Source of the DNA: Lachnospiraceae bacterium | GTDB taxonomy: Bacteria; Bacillota; Clostridia; Lachnospirales; Lachnospiraceae | Length of the DNA: 64,000 nt | NCBI GenBank assembly: GCA_022791755.1 | Contig: JAAVZR010000027.1 | Coordinates: 1 to 64,000 of the forward strand | Direction: 5' to 3' | In this document: positions 8,047 to 18,448 of the stretch, in pieces | Position numbering within the stretch: position 1 is the first letter of the stretch | Layout: each line of letters begins with the position of its first letter | Notes under the pieces: model-generated | What the model saw: the letters and a program-made list of their open reading frames with translations, nothing else | Database searches by the model: none | Told to the model about the DNA's origin: nothing | Program-made: the position numbers and the translations under genes

Positions 8047-9003
8047 ATGCTAAAGTATATAATTAAAAGACTTTTATTGATGATACTCACGTTTTTCGTG
8101 ATTATGACGATGTGCTTTGTGCTCGTCAAGATGCTTCCTCTGCCTGCAGTGAAGCAGCAGGGCAGAGATGTGCAGCTGGTCCTGGCCCGAAGAGAGGCCA
8201 TGGGATATAACAAACCGATCATGGTACAGTACGGACTGTACTGGCAGCATATTCTTCAGAGCGGTGACTTTGGCCTGGGCGAACAGATGTATGTGGGTCA
8301 GGAGGTCGCGAAGATCATGCTGGATAAATTGCCTTACACGATTGTCGTTAATCTGTATTCGTTGCTTTTGTCACTTCCACTGGGACTGATATTCGGCATA
8401 TATGCCGCTTTAAAAAAGAATAAATGGCAGGATCACTTCATATCCACGGCGGTTATGGTGTTTATTTCTGTGCCTTCCTATGTGTACGCTTTCATCGTAC
8501 AGTATTTTCTGTGTTTTAAGACGGGCTGGTTTTCTCTGACTGTGGCTTCCAGAGAGTCGACCACCTTCTTCAGCTGGGCCATGTTTGTCTCCATGTTTCC
8601 TGCGATCCTGTCGCTGGGCTTCGGCACGGTGGCCGGCCTGACCCGTTTTACCAGGGCGGAGCTGTCGGAGGTGCTGACAGGAGATTATCTGCTTTTAGCC
8701 AGAACCAAGGGGCTGACCCGGTCCCAGGCCATCGTCCGTCACGCCATGCGCAACGCCATGGTGCCGATCCTTCCCATGATCTTATCCATGTTTGTAGGTA
8801 TCCTGGGCGGATCCCTGATTATCGAAAACATTTTTGCCATTCCTGGCATCGGCAGCCTGTACGTATCGTCGATACAGTTGCGGGATTACAATTTCTTCAT
8901 GGCAGACACCCTGTTTTACACGTTGGTGGGCCTGATTGCAGGTCTGGTGGTCGATTTAAGCTATGGATTCATTGATCCGCGCATCAAGATGGGGGAGAGA
9001 TAA
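8047..9003 (+). CDS. oppB: Oligopeptide ABC transporter permease OppB
   Basis: Integral membrane subunit of the peptide importer. The 318-residue protein has an N-terminal membrane helix (LKYIIKRLLLMILTFFVIM), then the family segment on GLGE and five further hydrophobic helices. The cytoplasmic EAA loop reads YLLLARTKGLTRSQAIVRHAMRNAMVPI near residues 218-245. Length is normal, unlike its partners. The ATG at 8047 follows GAAAGGGGA. oppC begins 2 bp after the stop, so the genes are translationally close. Confidence 0.92.
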   Translation: MLKYIIKRLLLMILTFFVIMTMCFVLVKMLPLPAVKQQGRDVQLVLARREAMGYNKPIMVQYGLYWQHILQSGDFGLGEQMYVGQEVAKIMLDKLPYTIVVNLYSLLLSLPLGLIFGIYAALKKNKWQDHFISTAVMVFISVPSYVYAFIVQYFLCFKTGWFSLTVASRESTTFFSWAMFVSMFPAILSLGFGTVAGLTRFTRAELSEVLTGDYLLLARTKGLTRSQAIVRHAMRNAMVPILPMILSMFVGILGGSLIIENIFAIPGIGSLYVSSIQLRDYNFFMADTLFYTLVGLIAGLVVDLSYGFIDPRIKMGER

Positions 9004-9005
9004 TT

Positions 9006-10556
9006 ATGGCATATAAAAATATATCGGAGATACCGGCTGAGAAATTCACGCTGGCACAGCGGGACGAGAAGATCTCGGATCAGAAATTTGAGACAAAGCC
9101 GGTGGGCTATTTTAAGGATGCGTTTCTTCGTTTTAAAAAGAATAAGTCTTCCCTGGCGGCGGCTGTCATCATTATGATCCTGTTCCTGTTTGCGATCATT
9201 GTTCCTTTCGTATCGGATTACGATGTGACGGTCAGGGACGGCTACTATGCACTGATGACCCCGAAGAGCCGGCTTTTTGCCGGCCTGGGCTGGGACGGCT
9301 GCAAGATGCAGACGGAGACTCAGGCCGGATATGAGTATTATAATTCCATCGGCCAGGAATACGGGGAGAGTGCGGTCAAGGAAGTAAAGAACGTTACTCA
9401 GGATGCCAATACGGGCAATGCGGTTTATAATATCAAGGTGGACGGCTATGATAAGGTGGGCTTTATCTATGCCGATCTCTCCAAAGAAGAGTATGAAGCT
9501 CTGCAGGCCTATCAGAATGAGACGGGGCTGCAGGTGATCTATCCCATGCCGGCCAACTATAAGACCAACTTTATCGCCGTCACCAGCTCGGCGAATCTGT
9601 GGTATGAGCTGGCGGATAACAGTACGGCTACGGCAGGGGGATCGGCCCATCATGATGAGGAGGGCAATCCGGTCTATGTGGCGAATTACCTGACCTCGGA
9701 GAACAAGAACCGGGCCGGATATGAGAGCCTGCGCCTGGCCACGGATGACGGCGGGGAGGACGGCAACACCTGGTTTGTCTACGCGGTCAAGAACCAGTCC
9801 GGTTACCATGTGAGACTGCTCTATAAGGAGTATTATCACTATAAGAACGGAGTGGAGCCCATGTTCCTGTTCGGGACCAACCAGCATGGCCAGGATATCC
9901 TGGTATGTCTGGCCAACGGAGCGAGGCTGTCCTTTATTCTGGCTATTTCCGTATCCTTTATCAACTTTATCATCGGTATCGCTTACGGCGCCGTGGAAGG
10001 TTATTACGGCGGGGCAGTGGATCTGTTTATGGAGCGTATTTCTGATATTCTGGCCTCGGTGCCTTTCATTGTGGTGGCTACCCTGTTCCAGATGCATCTG
10101 GCCACAAAGGTGGGACCGGTATGGTCATTGCTCTTTGCCTTTGTGCTGACAGGATGGATCGGGATCGCTTCCCGCGTCAGAACCCAGTTCTACCGCTTTA
10201 AGAATTCGGAATATGTCCTGGCGGCCAGGACGCTGGGGGCCAGAGACTCCAGACTGATCTTCCGGCATATCCTGCCCAATTCCCTGGGTACGATCATTAC
10301 CGGTACGATCCTGATCATCCCGAATGTAATTTTCCAGGAGTCCATGCTGTCCTACCTGGGTATCATCAGCCTGGAGACTTCCAGCCTGACCTCCATCGGT
10401 ACGATGCTGGCCGGAGGACGGGCCTATCTGTCCACTTATCCGCATGTTATCTTTTTCCCGGCGATTTTCATTTCGCTTTTGGAGATTTCGTTTAACCTGT
10501 TTGGAAACGGACTGCGGGATGCGTTCAACCCTTCCCTGAGAGGAGCTGATGAATAA
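9006..10556 (+). CDS. oppC: Oligopeptide ABC transporter permease OppC with enlarged extracytoplasmic loop
   Basis: Second permease subunit. Helix 1 (LAAAVIIMILFLFAIIVPF) is near residues 50-70, and the conserved core resumes with FLFGTNQHGQDILVCLANGARLS near 293. The EAA loop (YVLAARTLGARDSRLIFRHILPN) is near 402-424. The region between helix 1 and the core is about 215 residues instead of about 30, which puts a sizeable extra domain outside the membrane next to the receptor. That domain is hydrophilic and Tyr/Asn-rich, and I do not recognise it. Total length 516 versus about 300 for the family. The stop overlaps the oppD start by one base. Confidence 0.9.
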   Translation: MAYKNISEIPAEKFTLAQRDEKISDQKFETKPVGYFKDAFLRFKKNKSSLAAAVIIMILFLFAIIVPFVSDYDVTVRDGYYALMTPKSRLFAGLGWDGCKMQTETQAGYEYYNSIGQEYGESAVKEVKNVTQDANTGNAVYNIKVDGYDKVGFIYADLSKEEYEALQAYQNETGLQVIYPMPANYKTNFIAVTSSANLWYELADNSTATAGGSAHHDEEGNPVYVANYLTSENKNRAGYESLRLATDDGGEDGNTWFVYAVKNQSGYHVRLLYKEYYHYKNGVEPMFLFGTNQHGQDILVCLANGARLSFILAISVSFINFIIGIAYGAVEGYYGGAVDLFMERISDILASVPFIVVATLFQMHLATKVGPVWSLLFAFVLTGWIGIASRVRTQFYRFKNSEYVLAARTLGARDSRLIFRHILPNSLGTIITGTILIIPNVIFQESMLSYLGIISLETSSLTSIGTMLAGGRAYLSTYPHVIFFPAIFISLLEISFNLFGNGLRDAFNPSLRGADE

Positions 10557-12700
10557 TGGCAGAAGAGAAAAAACTGGAAGTAAAAGATCTGAAGATTTCG
10601 TTTAAGACCATGAGCGGCAAGGTACAGGCTGTAAGAGATATCAGCTTTGACCTGTATAAGGGAGAGACGCTGGCCATCGTGGGAGAATCCGGTTCCGGTA
10701 AGTCGGTGACCAGCCGTGCCATCATGGGAATCCTGGCCGGGAACGCCATCGTGGAGGGCGGTAAGATCCTTTATGGGGATAAGGATCTGTTAAAGATCAC
10801 CGAGGAGGAATTCCACCATATCCGCGGCGATAAGATCTCTATGGTGTTTCAGGATCCCCTGTCGAGCCTGAATCCGATCATGCGTATCGGAGCGCAGCTG
10901 ACAGAGGCCATGCTTTTAAAGAATAAGGCGTCCCGCCGTGAGAATAAGAAAAATCTGGAAACCATGTTTAAGGCATTGTCTGAGCGTATGGCCGGTGCCG
11001 GCGTAGCCGGGGCGGAGGAGGACATCGCCAAATTTAAGAAGTTCAGCTTAAAGCACTGCGAGCTGCAGGCTGTCTACTCGGAGAGCTATGCTTCGGCGGA
11101 GCAGGCCGAGGATCTGGCACAGAATATGTCCCTGCGTATCAGCAATAAGGCCATGAAGGATATCGGCGAGGATGCGGCGGAGCTTCAGGAGGCGGCGAAG
11201 AAGGCGTGCAGCCATTTCGTGGTCCGAAAGAGAGCCCCGGAGCTGGAGACGGCGGCCGCGGCAGTGAAGAGCGGCGTGGCGGCGGGAAAGAAGAGCGGGG
11301 ATTATACTTCCTGCCTGGAGCCCCTTAAGAAAATGGAGGAGATCCTCTCGGAGGCTCTCGCCTTTGAAGAACCCAACACCTTTACGCTGGGTTACTATCT
11401 GACCTATGTGGACGGCAATATCCCGGATATGCCGGTGGCCGAGCTGAACCGGCTGACCCACGATAAGATTACGGCAGATTATATGGACGCCTTCGTTGCA
11501 AAGGTGGAGAAGGCGGTGAGATACTCGGCGGAGCAGACCAATAAGGAGCGGACGAACGCCATCCGGCTTTTGGAGGAGCAGCTGCCGGTCTTTGCGGATA
11601 AGCCGGATAAGGCGGCGGTGGACGCGTCCCTTAAGCTGATGAAGCCGGCGGTCCTTAAGTGTCTGGACCCTCTGGAGGTGGCTAAAGACAGCCTGACCTA
11701 TACCTTTGCCTCTTCCATGGACTATACGGCGGATCTGTATTTTAGCGGCGGCAGGAGAAACGAGAAGGAAGCGAAGCGCTTTGCTGCGGAGACGAAGAAG
11801 CATGAAGCGATCATTGCCAGAGGCAAGGTGCCGGAGTGGGGTGTGATCCCTGCCAGTTATGTGGATCTGGATGCGGTCAGACAGGAGATGGAGGATACCG
11901 TCCGTGAGATGGCTGCTCATTTCAGAGGGCAGATCGAAGCAGTGGAGCAGGGGGATTTTAAAAAGCGTGCGGCACAGATCATAGACTATCTGAAAGAGGT
12001 GGCTCAGGAATCGGTCAATGAGGTGACCCGTGCCGTGGCCAAGGAGCGGGCGATCAAGCTGATGGAGAGCGTGGGTATCGACGAGCCCAGACGCCGTTTT
12101 AATCAGTATCCCTTTGAGTTTTCCGGCGGTATGCGCCAGCGTATCGTAATCGCCATAGCGCTGACGGCCAATCCGGATATCCTGATCTGCGATGAACCCA
12201 CCACGGCTTTGGATGTGACGATTCAGGCACAGATCCTGGAGCTCATCAATAATCTGAAAAAAGAGAGAAACCTGTCGGTTATCTTCATCACCCACGATCT
12301 GGGCGTGGTGGCCAATATGGCGGACCGCATCGCGGTGATGTATGCCGGAAAGATCGTGGAGTATGGCACGGCTGCGGATGTATTTTACAGCCCGGCGCAT
12401 CCTTATACCTGGGCCTTGCTCTCCTCCGTGCCGGATCTGGAGACCACGGCGAAGCTGGAGTCTATCCCCGGCACCCCTCCTAATATGATTTACCCGCCCA
12501 AGGGAGATGCCTTTGCCGACAGAAACAAATATGCCATGCAGATTGACTTCGAGGAGCAGCCTCCCATGTTTCGGATCAGCGACACCCATTACGCGGCCAC
12601 ATGGCTCCTGCACCCCAGCGCTCCCAAGGTGGAGATGCCGGTGGTGATCACGGAGAGGATTGAGAAGATGAAAAAGATGCGGGGAGGTGAGGCGCAATGA
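10556..12700 (+). CDS. oppD: Oligopeptide ABC transporter ATPase OppD with large insertion
   Basis: Cytoplasmic ATP-hydrolysing subunit. Walker A GESGSGKS is near residues 43-50, the Q-loop segment [17 protein letters not shown] near 95-111, the signature FSGGMRQR near 522, Walker B ILICDEPT near 543 and the switch His in ITHDLG near 580. The C-terminal oligopeptide-transporter extension is present ([15 protein letters not shown]). Between the Q-loop and signature lies an insertion of about 375 residues (about 120-495), charged and predicted helical, that has no counterpart in ordinary 330-residue OppD proteins. It falls in the helical subdomain. Overlaps oppC by 1 base and oppF by 4. Confidence 0.9.
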   Translation: MAEEKKLEVKDLKISFKTMSGKVQAVRDISFDLYKGETLAIVGESGSGKSVTSRAIMGILAGNAIVEGGKILYGDKDLLKITEEEFHHIRGDKISMVFQDPLSSLNPIMRIGAQLTEAMLLKNKASRRENKKNLETMFKALSERMAGAGVAGAEEDIAKFKKFSLKHCELQAVYSESYASAEQAEDLAQNMSLRISNKAMKDIGEDAAELQEAAKKACSHFVVRKRAPELETAAAAVKSGVAAGKKSGDYTSCLEPLKKMEEILSEALAFEEPNTFTLGYYLTYVDGNIPDMPVAELNRLTHDKITADYMDAFVAKVEKAVRYSAEQTNKERTNAIRLLEEQLPVFADKPDKAAVDASLKLMKPAVLKCLDPLEVAKDSLTYTFASSMDYTADLYFSGGRRNEKEAKRFAAETKKHEAIIARGKVPEWGVIPASYVDLDAVRQEMEDTVREMAAHFRGQIEAVEQGDFKKRAAQIIDYLKEVAQESVNEVTRAVAKERAIKLMESVGIDEPRRRFNQYPFEFSGGMRQRIVIAIALTANPDILICDEPTTALDVTIQAQILELINNLKKERNLSVIFITHDLGVVANMADRIAVMYAGKIVEYGTAADVFYSPAHPYTWALLSSVPDLETTAKLESIPGTPPNMIYPPKGDAFADRNKYAMQIDFEEQPPMFRISDTHYAATWLLHPSAPKVEMPVVITERIEKMKKMRGGEAQ

Positions 12701-13920
12701 GTGTGAGACAGGATAACGACGTATTGCTCAAGGTAGAGAATCTTTCCATGTTCTTTGGCAAGGGCAAGAATAAGAAAAAAGCGGTAAACGACGTCTCCTT
12801 TGAAGTGAGGAAGGGGGAGGTCTTTGGCCTGGTGGGCGAATCAGGCTGCGGCAAGACCACCACAGGCCGCACGATCATCAAGCTCTACGATGCCGACGGC
12901 GGAAGCGTGTACTTCAAGGGCAAACGCATTGTGGCCGGCACCCGCTGCTATCAGAGCGAGATCTCCGAACTGCGGGCAAAGATCAAAGAGCTGTCCGCAG
13001 GCAGCGATGCGGATAAGGATCAGAAGATCAAGGAGTGCAATGACCGTATTGAAGAGCTGAAAAGCGAGATCGCCAAAGCCAAATACGATAATAAACACTG
13101 TGACGAGGATTACCGCAGGGAGGCGAAGGCGGAGTTAGATAAAGAATACGAGGAGAAGATCGCCGCAGCGCCGGAGGCAGAGAAGGCGGAGCTTCGCAGA
13201 GAGCATCAGCATAAGAGCCACGCTCTGAAAAATTCCCGTCTGGTGACAAAGATCCAGATGATTTATCAGGATCCGGTGGCCTCCCTGGACCCTCGTATGA
13301 CCGTGCGGGAGATCATCTCAGAGGGCCTGACGATCCAGGGGATCAAGGATAAGGCTTATATTGACAAAGAGGTTTACCGGATGTTAGAGCTGGTGGGGCT
13401 GGTGCCGGAGCATGCGTCCCGCTATCCTCACGAGTTTTCCGGCGGTCAGCGCCAGCGTATCGGTATTGCCCGGTCTGTTATCATGAATCCGGAGCTGATT
13501 ATTGCCGATGAGCCGATTTCCGCGCTGGATGTGTCGATCCGCGCGCAGGTTATCAACCTCTTAAACGATCTGCGCAATACTATGGGCCTGACGATACTCT
13601 TTATCGCTCATGACCTGTCGGTGGTGAAATATTTCTCTGACCGGATCGGCGTGATGTATTTTGGCAACATGGTGGAGCTGGCAGATTCGGACGAGCTGTT
13701 CCGTCATCCGCTCCATCCCTACACCAGATCGCTCTTATCGGCCATACCGCTGCCGGATCCGGAGTCGGAGAAGCAGAGAGAGCGAATCCGCTATAACCCT
13801 TTGGTGGATCACGAGTATACCACGGAGGAGCCGAAGCTGCGGGAGGTCTGTCCGGGCCACGCGGTGCGCTGTACGCTCAAAGAGTTTGAGAAGTATAAGG
13901 CGATTGTGGAGGAAGGCTGA
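12697..13920 (+). CDS. oppF: Oligopeptide ABC transporter ATPase OppF with coiled-coil insertion
   Basis: Second ATPase subunit. Walker [10 protein letters not shown] is near residues 46-54, the Q-loop [15 protein letters not shown] near 188, the signature FSGGQRQR near 246, Walker B LIIADEP near 267 and the switch His in FIAHDLS. About 85-90 extra residues sit between Walker A and the Q-loop (roughly 85-175). They are rich in Glu, Lys and Ala with heptad-like spacing ([22 protein letters not shown]), so probably a coiled coil. The usual distance is about 50 residues. The C-terminal [10 protein letters not shown] retains the conserved Cys-containing OppF tail. The start overlaps oppD by 4 bases. 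Confidence 0.9.
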   Translation: MSVRQDNDVLLKVENLSMFFGKGKNKKKAVNDVSFEVRKGEVFGLVGESGCGKTTTGRTIIKLYDADGGSVYFKGKRIVAGTRCYQSEISELRAKIKELSAGSDADKDQKIKECNDRIEELKSEIAKAKYDNKHCDEDYRREAKAELDKEYEEKIAAAPEAEKAELRREHQHKSHALKNSRLVTKIQMIYQDPVASLDPRMTVREIISEGLTIQGIKDKAYIDKEVYRMLELVGLVPEHASRYPHEFSGGQRQRIGIARSVIMNPELIIADEPISALDVSIRAQVINLLNDLRNTMGLTILFIAHDLSVVKYFSDRIGVMYFGNMVELADSDELFRHPLHPYTRSLLSAIPLPDPESEKQRERIRYNPLVDHEYTTEEPKLREVCPGHAVRCTLKEFEKYKAIVEEG

Positions 13921-13925
13921 GCGGC

Positions 13926-14303
13926 ATGAAAAAATATCTGATCCCGGCACTTCTGGGAGCGGCGGCTGTCCTGTGGGTTCTGACCATACGCGGATTTTTC
14001 GGACCGGGCCTTGGCCTGGCCCAGCGCTACATGTATCTGTCGGACGCTTTTCTCGTCCCCGGCGTCATGATCACCGGCGTAGGACTCTTAGTCTACGTGT
14101 CAGGGGAGGGCGGTCTGGATGCGGTGGGATATGGCTTGCAGTTTTTAAAGCCCAGGCGTTTGCGCGACACCAGGATTCAGTCGTATCAGGACTATAAGCT
14201 GAAAAGAGCAGAGAAGAAGACTCCCTGTCGTTTTCTTTTGCGCGTGGGAGCGGTGTACCTGTTGTTCAGCGTGCTGTTTACCTTTCTGTATTTTAGGGCG
14301 TAG
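13926..14303 (+). CDS. Small membrane protein, DUF3899-like
   Basis: A 125-residue protein with hydrophobic segments at about 5-22, 40-60 and 105-123. The middle segment GGLDAVGYGLQFLKPRR followed by YQDYKLKRAEKK resembles the DUF3899 family of short Firmicute membrane proteins with no known function. It begins 5 bp after oppF and ends just before a terminator, so it is probably the last gene of the opp operon. A role in the transporter is possible but not supported beyond position. Confidence 0.65.
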   Translation: MKKYLIPALLGAAAVLWVLTIRGFFGPGLGLAQRYMYLSDAFLVPGVMITGVGLLVYVSGEGGLDAVGYGLQFLKPRRLRDTRIQSYQDYKLKRAEKKTPCRFLLRVGAVYLLFSVLFTFLYFRA

Positions 14304-14331
14304 GAGACAGGCGGCAGAAGAGATAAAGGAG

Positions 14332-14361
14332 GAGGCATGGGAGGACCTGTGCCTCTTTTTT
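14332..14361 (+). terminator. Intrinsic terminator of the opp operon
   Basis: The stem GAGGCA/TGCCTC (14332-14337 with 14350-14355) is followed directly by six T. A spurious ATG with a good ribosome site lies inside the hairpin at 14337; the true downstream start is 14394. Confidence 0.75.
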
Positions 14362-14393
14362 CTCTATATAATGCGTTTAAGGAGGATAAAGAG

Positions 14394-15557
14394 ATGCTTT
14401 GTATTAAAAACGGTATGATACACACCGGAGTGGACCGGGAGCCTTTTCAGGGAGACATCCTGGTGGAGGGAAAAAAGATTGTGAAGATCCTGCATGCCGG
14501 CGAGGAGATTCCCGGGAAGGATATGCAGGTGATCGATGCCGGCGGTCTGTCGGTATATCCGGGCTTTGTGGAGGCGCACTGCCATATCGGGCTGGACGGC
14601 TATGGTATTGGCTACGAGGGTATGGATTACAATGAGATGAACGATATTGCCTGTCCGCAGATGAGAGGCATCGACGGAGTGAAGGCCATGGACCCGGCCT
14701 TTGCCATGGCCGCGGAGGCGGGAGTCACCTGTGTGGCAACGGGACCCGGCAGCGCCAACGTGCTGGGAGGGACCTTTACGGCGATCAAGACCGTGGGAAA
14801 ACGTGTGGAACATATGATTGTGAAGGAAGCCATTGCAATGAAATGTGCCTTTGGGGAAAATCCCAAGCGCTGCTACAGGGATAAGGGAAATTCGACCCGC
14901 ATGTCCACCGCGGCCAAACTGCGGGAGATGCTCTATAAGGCCAGAGAATACGGGGAAAAGCTGGCGGCGGCCGGAGATGATGTGACGAAAAAGCCGGCCT
15001 TTGATATGAAGCTGGAAGCGTTGCAGCCGGTGCTTAGGGGAGAACTGCCTCTGAAAGCCCATGCCCATGCCACGGATGATATTTTTACCGCCCTTCGGAT
15101 CGCGAAAGAATTCGGTGTGAAGATCACGCTGGAGCATGTGACCGAGGGTCATCTGATCGCAGAAGAGCTGGCGAAGGAGAGTGTTCCCATGGCCGTGGGA
15201 CCGACCTTGACGAACGCCTCGAAATTTGAGCTGCGCAATAAGAGCTGGACGACTCCGGGCGTGCTGGCCGCGGCAGGCTGCCAGGTCTCCATCATCACCG
15301 ATTCACCGGTGATTCCCCAGCAGTATCTGCCTCTGTGCGCGGGGCTGGCGGTACAGGCCGGCATGGACCCCTTTGCGGCGCTGCAGGCGATCACCATCAA
15401 TCCGGCCAGACACATCGGAATCGAAGACAGGGTGGGCTCTCTGGAGGCCGGTAAGGACGCAGATATTGTGATTACGGACGGAAGTCCCTTTGAGGTGTCC
15501 ACCAGGGTACTCTGTGTGCTGATCGACGGACAGGTGATCCGGGAGCTTTCCGTATAG
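14394..15557 (+). CDS. Metal-dependent amidohydrolase (imidazolonepropionase-like)
   Basis: A 387-residue amidohydrolase-superfamily enzyme, cytosolic. The metal-binding HxH lies in EAHCHIGL near residue 63, further His ligands in KAHAHATDD and LEHVTEG, and the catalytic Asp in ITDSPVIP near 303. The C-terminal IGSLEAGKDADIVI-like segment is typical of the family. The start at 14394 was chosen over the in-frame ATG at 14337 because it follows AAGGAGG by 6 nt and the earlier ATG sits in a terminator hairpin. Substrate is unknown: it could be a cyclic amide or dipeptide. Downstream is ogt. Confidence 0.85.
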   Translation: MLCIKNGMIHTGVDREPFQGDILVEGKKIVKILHAGEEIPGKDMQVIDAGGLSVYPGFVEAHCHIGLDGYGIGYEGMDYNEMNDIACPQMRGIDGVKAMDPAFAMAAEAGVTCVATGPGSANVLGGTFTAIKTVGKRVEHMIVKEAIAMKCAFGENPKRCYRDKGNSTRMSTAAKLREMLYKAREYGEKLAAAGDDVTKKPAFDMKLEALQPVLRGELPLKAHAHATDDIFTALRIAKEFGVKITLEHVTEGHLIAEELAKESVPMAVGPTLTNASKFELRNKSWTTPGVLAAAGCQVSIITDSPVIPQQYLPLCAGLAVQAGMDPFAALQAITINPARHIGIEDRVGSLEAGKDADIVITDGSPFEVSTRVLCVLIDGQVIRELSV

Positions 15558-15579
15558 AAAACAGATAAAGAGGTATGAT

Positions 15580-16164
15580 ATGGATAACAAAAGAAAAGGG
15601 GAGAGCGAAAGATCTGCCGGACGGAGCGGCTCCCACAGGGTCTATTACCGGGAATATGAGTCCCCTGTGGGGCGGCTCCGTCTGGTGGAGAGAGACGGCT
15701 TTCTCACGGCGGTGAGCCTGGCAGGTAAGAGCCAGCCCGATGCGTACAGGCGGCGGGGAGAGCTGAGCTATGAGGAGGCAGGCTATCTTCTGGCGGAAGC
15801 AGGAGCGCAGGACACGGAGACGGAGCTTTTGGCCAGGGTCCACCGGGAACTGACGGAGTATTTCGCCGGGCAGCGCCGGGAATTTACGGCGCCGCTTAAG
15901 CCGGAGGGAACGCCGTTTCAGATGCAGGTATGGCAGGCTCTTCGGACGATCCCCTACGGGGAGACCCGCAGCTACGGGCAGATCGCGGCCCAGATCGGTA
16001 AACCCGGGGCCAGCCGGGCCGTGGGGATGGGAAACCATTATAACCCGATCGCTATTCTGATTCCCTGCCACCGGGTCATCGGGGCAGACGGTAGTCTGAC
16101 CGGATACGGAGGCGGGCTGGATATCAAGGAGTATCTTCTGAAGCTGGAGGGAATTCTATGCTGA
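15580..16164 (+). CDS. ogt: Methylated-DNA-protein-cysteine methyltransferase
   Basis: Suicide repair protein that moves the O6-methyl group of guanine to its own Cys. The 194-residue product has the active-site motif IPCHRVIG near residues 156-163, the helix-turn-helix segment [16 protein letters not shown] near 124-139, and the closing [17 protein letters not shown]. The first 20 residues are charged and not conserved. Its last 7 bases overlap the endonuclease IV gene, giving a compact alkylation/abasic-site repair pair. No LexA-like box was seen in front of it. Confidence 0.94.
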   Translation: MDNKRKGESERSAGRSGSHRVYYREYESPVGRLRLVERDGFLTAVSLAGKSQPDAYRRRGELSYEEAGYLLAEAGAQDTETELLARVHRELTEYFAGQRREFTAPLKPEGTPFQMQVWQALRTIPYGETRSYGQIAAQIGKPGASRAVGMGNHYNPIAILIPCHRVIGADGSLTGYGGGLDIKEYLLKLEGILC

Positions 16165-16991
16165 CCATCGGATGTCATTTGTCTTCGTCGAAGGGATTCC
16201 TTCATATGGGAAAGGAAGCCGTATCCATCGGGGCCACCACCTTTCAGTTTTTTACCCGCAACCCCCGGGGCGGCCGGGCGAAGGAGCTGGATCATGAGGA
16301 TATCCGGGCCTATGAGGAGTATGCCATAGCCCATGGCTTTCCTGTGATCCTGGCCCATGCGCCCTACACCTTAAATGCCTGTGCGAGGGAAGGCCGGACC
16401 AGGGAGTTTGCCTGGGAGACCATGGCGGATGATCTTAAGCGTATGGAGGCGCTGCCGGGACAGATGTATAATTTTCATCCCGGCAGCCATGTGGGACAGG
16501 GGATGGAGGCGGCTGTGGAGCTGATCGCTGCCTGCCTGAATCAGGCCATGACAAAGAATCAGACCACCACGATCCTTCTGGAGACTATGGCCGGAAAGGG
16601 CAGCGAGGTGGGAAGCAGGTTCGAGGAGCTCCGGGCGGTCATCGACCGGGTGCGCTGGCCGGAGCATATGGGAGTGTGTCTGGACACCTGCCATGTCTAT
16701 GACGCCGGATATGATATCGTAAACCGCCTGGATGAGGTGCTGGAGGAGTTTGACAGGATCCTGGGCCTGGAGCGGCTGCGGGCCATCCACTTAAATGACA
16801 GCAAGAATCCCTTTGCCAGCCATAAAGACCGCCACGAGAAAATCGGAGAGGGCTCCCTGGGCGCAGAGACCTTTGTCCGGATCATCAACCATCCGAAGCT
16901 TCGGAAGCTTCCGTTTTTCCTGGAGACGCCCAATGAACTGCCGGGATATGCCGGAGAGATCGCTTTTTTGCGCGGGGCATATCGGGAGTGA
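16158..16991 (+). CDS. nfo: Endonuclease IV (AP endonuclease)
   Basis: Cuts DNA 5' of abasic sites. The 277-residue protein has the TIM-barrel zinc-ligand motifs of the family: [11 protein letters not shown] at the N-terminus, FHPGSHVG near 110, [13 protein letters not shown] near 142, [15 protein letters not shown] near 174, [22 protein letters not shown] near 211-232, and LETPN near the C-terminus. Length is typical (about 280). The ATG overlaps the end of ogt, indicating coupled expression. Confidence 0.96.
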   Translation: MLTIGCHLSSSKGFLHMGKEAVSIGATTFQFFTRNPRGGRAKELDHEDIRAYEEYAIAHGFPVILAHAPYTLNACAREGRTREFAWETMADDLKRMEALPGQMYNFHPGSHVGQGMEAAVELIAACLNQAMTKNQTTTILLETMAGKGSEVGSRFEELRAVIDRVRWPEHMGVCLDTCHVYDAGYDIVNRLDEVLEEFDRILGLERLRAIHLNDSKNPFASHKDRHEKIGEGSLGAETFVRIINHPKLRKLPFFLETPNELPGYAGEIAFLRGAYRE

Positions 16992-17024
16992 CGGATTACT
17001 CATGAAAGGAAAACCAATCGTTCT

Positions 17025-18434
17025 ATGATTTTCAGCAGTCTTCTTTTTTTATTTCGATTTTTGCCGCTGATGCTTTTTTTCTATTTTGCGGCGCCCCGGG
17101 GCTGGCGCAATGCCATCCTCTTTCTGGGAAGCCTCATTTTTTATGCATGGGGAGAGCCGGTTTATGTGGTACTGATGCTTTTTTCCACAGCAGTGGATTA
17201 CACCCATGGCCAGATCATTGAGAAGGCTCTGAGCAAGGGGAGAGAAAAGCGGGCGAAAGCGGCGCTTCTGTCCTCGGTGGTGGTGAATCTGGGGCTTTTA
17301 GGTGTGTTTAAATATACGGACTTTCTGATCCGGATTGTGAACAGCTTTACGGGGCTGGCGATTCCTCTTACAAAACTGCCGTTACCCATCGGTATTTCAT
17401 TCTATACCTTCCAGACCATGTCCTACAGCATTGATATCTACAGAGGGCAGGCTGCCACCCAGCGCAATATCATTGATTTCGGGGCTTATGTGGCGATGTT
17501 CCCGCAGCTGATCGCCGGTCCCATCGTGCGGTATCAGACAGTGGCAGAGGAGCTGAGAAGCAGGAGGGAGAATCCGGAGCTGTTTGGGGCGGGCGTGAGT
17601 CTCTTTCTGGCAGGATTGGGCAAGAAAGTGCTGCTGGCTAATAATATGGGGCTTCTGTGGGATACCGTCTCCGGGATGACCGCGCAGGGGCTCTCGGCTG
17701 CGACAGCCTGGCTGGGTGCGGCGGCTTTCGGTCTTCAGATCTACTTTGATTTCTCAGGGTATTCCGATATGGCCAGAGGACTGGGGCTGATGTTCGGGTT
17801 TCATTTCCCGCTGAATTTTGACTATCCCTATATCTCCCGAAGCATTACGGAATTTTGGCGGCGCTGGCATATAACGCTGGGAACATGGTTCCGGGAATAT
17901 GTCTATATTCCCCTGGGAGGAAACCGCCGGGGGCTGGGGATACAGCTGCGCAATATTCTGGTGGTGTGGCTGCTCACAGGAATCTGGCACGGGGCCAATG
18001 TGAATTTCCTGCTGTGGGGACTCTATTTTGCCGTATTTCTGATCCTGGAGAAGATGTTTTTATTAAAATGGCTGGAGCGTGCACCGGCCATGGGCAGACT
18101 CTACACACTGGCGCTTGTGGCAGTCAGCTGGGTGATCTTTGCCAGTGTGGACGGCGCCGGAGGTCCGGGTTATTTACGGGCCATGGCCGGAGGCGGGGCA
18201 GGGCTGTGGGATGGGACGACCCTGTACCTTCTGCGAAATTATGGCGTACTGTTAGGATTGTGTGTGCTGGGGTCTACGCCGGGGCCTAAGCGGGCGGTTC
18301 TGTACCTGAGAGAGAGATGTGCCGAGACGGTGTGGCAGCTTCTGGCAAGCGGAGCAGGCGCGGTCCTTTTTATTCTGTGTACATCGTATCTGGTGGATGC
18401 CAGCTATAATCCGTTCCTATACTTTCGGTTCTAG
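17025..18434 (+). CDS. MBOAT family O-acyltransferase (AlgI/DltB-like)
   Basis: A polytopic membrane protein of 469 residues that transfers acyl (often acetyl) groups to exported polysaccharides. The hallmark segments are FWRRWHITLGTWFREYVYIPLGG near 283-305 and the catalytic His in GIWHGANVNFLLWGLYF near 320. At least nine hydrophobic helices can be read. The next gene, a DHHW-type hydrolase, is the usual partner. The target polymer is unknown; the capsule-type sugars made at 53-58 kb are one possibility. Codon use matches the neighbours. Confidence 0.92.
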   Translation: MIFSSLLFLFRFLPLMLFFYFAAPRGWRNAILFLGSLIFYAWGEPVYVVLMLFSTAVDYTHGQIIEKALSKGREKRAKAALLSSVVVNLGLLGVFKYTDFLIRIVNSFTGLAIPLTKLPLPIGISFYTFQTMSYSIDIYRGQAATQRNIIDFGAYVAMFPQLIAGPIVRYQTVAEELRSRRENPELFGAGVSLFLAGLGKKVLLANNMGLLWDTVSGMTAQGLSAATAWLGAAAFGLQIYFDFSGYSDMARGLGLMFGFHFPLNFDYPYISRSITEFWRRWHITLGTWFREYVYIPLGGNRRGLGIQLRNILVVWLLTGIWHGANVNFLLWGLYFAVFLILEKMFLLKWLERAPAMGRLYTLALVAVSWVIFASVDGAGGPGYLRAMAGGGAGLWDGTTLYLLRNYGVLLGLCVLGSTPGPKRAVLYLRERCAETVWQLLASGAGAVLFILCTSYLVDASYNPFLYFRF

Positions 18435-18448
18435 TGCAGGAGGTCATT

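Noticed and set aside
11048-12697. Long minus-strand open frame (549 codons) opposite oppD
   Set aside because: Rich in His, Leu and Arg without any motif; a by-product of GC-rich codon use on the coding strand.
14337-14393. Upstream ATG with a good ribosome-like site as the amidohydrolase start
   Set aside because: It lies within a terminator hairpin; the ATG at 14394 has its own AAGGAGG and gives the expected N-terminus.
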